This document shows positions 63,231 to 64,000 of a stretch of 64,000 nt of DNA, one piece after another; within the stretch, counting starts at the first letter, position 1, and the number at the start of each line of letters is the position of its first letter. The notes under the pieces were generated by a model. That model did not search any database, had not been told where the DNA came from, and saw nothing but the letters and a program-made list of their open reading frames with translations. Source of the DNA: Muribaculaceae bacterium (GTDB taxonomy: Bacteria > Bacteroidota > Bacteroidia > Bacteroidales > Muribaculaceae); assembly GCA_017619935.1 (NCBI GenBank), contig JAFZRJ010000019.1:113719-177718 (forward strand). Reading direction: 5' to 3'. The translations under genes were made by a program, and so were the position numbers.

Positions 63231-63357
63231 ATCCCCCTCTAAACTAGAGGGGGTGCCGCGAAGCGGCGGGGGCGTGTGTCCAACAGGAGTCGTATTGACG
63301 GCGTCATCACACACTCCTCTGGTTCTGCGAACCACATCCCCTAACTAGGGGGAGGAT
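63231..63357. repeat. 127-base element of two inverted double-hairpin arms (REP/MITE-like)
   Basis: The left arm holds hairpins CCCCCTCTA-AAC-TAGAGGGGG (63233-63253) and GCCGC-GAA-GCGGC (63255-63267), then GTGTGT. The right arm, read in reverse complement, repeats the plan with different bases: CCCCTA-GT-TAGGGG (63351-63338), GGTTC-GCA-GAACC (63333-63321), then GTGTGT. Both ends read ATCC inward. Confidence 0.75.
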
Positions 63358-63400
63358 CTGATTGACAGTACTTTATTTTCATCGAACTGACGATTATTTA

Positions 63401-63429
63401 AGAAAGCCGAGGGATTCCCCCGGCTTTCT
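63401..63429 (-). terminator. Terminator of the right-edge gene
   Basis: AGAAAGCCGAGGG (63401-63413) and CCCCCGGCTTTCT (63417-63429) pair with one mismatch over a 3-base loop, 14 bases beyond the stop codon at 63443. Confidence 0.75.
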
Positions 63430-63442
63430 CAAAAAACCAATA

Positions 63443-64000
63443 TTATTTCACCATCTTGGTGACAGTTCCGTCGGCATTCACCACGATGTTGATACCGTTG
63501 AACGGACGGTCGCTGACACGGCCATTCATGTCGATGTAGCGGACGTTGCCATTGGCATCGCTGCGCACGTCAGTGATGGCGGTCACCACACCGTTGCCGC
63601 GTACAATGCTCAGTCGCATCGGCGCACCGGCGGGATTGGTCACGGGCAGATAACAGCGGTGGGCTGCCAAAGTGCCGGCCTTGATAAGTACGAAGGCATC
63701 GTTGTAGAGCACATATCCGTCGGTGATTTCCATGTCCTCCACACTGCCCTGCAGCATGCTGGTCACGGTGGCGGTCTCTCCGGTGTAAGGCACCGTGCTT
63801 ACGGCCTCGGCGCTAGTGGTGCTGTAGAGCAGCACACCCACGTTAGCGGGGATGTAGTCAACAGCCTCAATCTGTGTCTTGTCTCCGTTGACGGCGGTCA
63901 CCACGTATGCGGTCACGCCCTCGGGCAGAGCCAGGTCGGCGTTGCCGAACCAAGTGGCGTAAGCGTTTCCGTCGAAGACGACACCGTCAAGCACGACAGG
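63443..64000 (-). CDS. C-terminal part of a T9SS-sorted surface protein (5' end cut by window edge)
   Basis: About 185 C-terminal residues; the frame is open to position 64000, so the start is outside the window. The visible part has a beta-rich domain (AYATWFGNADLALPEGVTAY, VGVLLYSTTSAEA, GYVLYNDAFVLIKAGTLAAH, RCYLPV) of a kind often found near the end of BspA-type proteins, then a T9SS type A tail (NVRYIDMNGRVSDRPFNGIN, then TKMVK) nearly identical in plan to those of the genes at 8660, 28061 and 59661. What the N-terminal part is cannot be told. Confidence 0.8.
   Translation of the reverse strand, partial: PVVLDGVVFDGNAYATWFGNADLALPEGVTAYVVTAVNGDKTQIEAVDYIPANVGVLLYSTTSAEAVSTVPYTGETATVTSMLQGSVEDMEITDGYVLYNDAFVLIKAGTLAAHRCYLPVTNPAGAPMRLSIVRGNGVVTAITDVRSDANGNVRYIDMNGRVSDRPFNGINIVVNADGTVTKMVK

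Larger units (their letters stand above)
63009..63442. other. Gene-free interval with promoter, inverted-repeat element and terminator
   Basis: This 434-base gap contains the likely promoter of the gene at 59661-63008, an A/T-rich leader, a 127-base element of paired hairpins (63231-63357) and the terminator of the right-edge gene (63401-63429). No gene is supported. Confidence 0.75.

Overview
The window reads as chromosomal DNA of an anaerobic, glycan-degrading member of the Bacteroidetes (Bacteroidales, probably close to Prevotella or Muribaculaceae; the family cannot be fixed from sequence reading alone). The grounds are a type IX secretion (T9SS/gliding) gene block, a complete Sus-type starch locus, promoters of the Bacteroidetes form TTTG-N19/20-TAnnTTTG, and many secreted proteins of BspA leucine-rich-repeat, dockerin-like and T9SS-sorted types. 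I count 39 protein genes (two cut by the window edges) and one tRNA.

Layout. 1-6405 (minus): T9SS block porT-porP-gldK-gldL-gldM-gldN, the last running off the left edge. 6656-17193: accessory surface region with three leucine-rich-repeat proteins, a secreted starch-binding-like protein, and two REP-associated IS200-like transposase genes embedded in palindromic repeats. 17461-24512 (plus): maltodextrin operon malQ-pulA-membrane protein-susA. 24711-26628: two-gene secreted cassette of unknown function. 26717-41177 (minus): GH53 galactanase, two GH13 amylases, and a Sus operon (susC, susD, two SusE/F-like lipoproteins, one dockerin-tailed SusF-like protein). 41371-43894 (plus): LacI-family regulator and an alkaline phosphatase. 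43924-49463: gamma carbonic anhydrase, tRNA-Lys, a second copy of the unknown cassette, galM, a GT9 glycosyltransferase and a DUF4254 protein. 49612-59582 (minus): three tandem paralogues of exactly 1094 residues. 59661-64000 (minus): two T9SS-sorted surface proteins, the last cut by the right edge.

How it fits together. SusC/D and the SusE/F-like lipoproteins would capture and import starch fragments, secreted amylases would cut it outside, PulA and SusA would finish in the periplasm, and MalQ would rearrange maltodextrins in the cytoplasm. One LacI-type operator lies in the lacI-susC divergent region and an identical one lies upstream of malQ, both at the same distance from their -7 boxes, so one regulator probably links import and processing. 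The T9SS block would export the surface proteins. Eleven secreted proteins end in a paired EF-hand dockerin-like module and four end in a T9SS sorting tail; none carries both. That split, the repeat-flanked transposase genes with covarying hairpins, and the duplicated unknown cassette are the most unusual things here.
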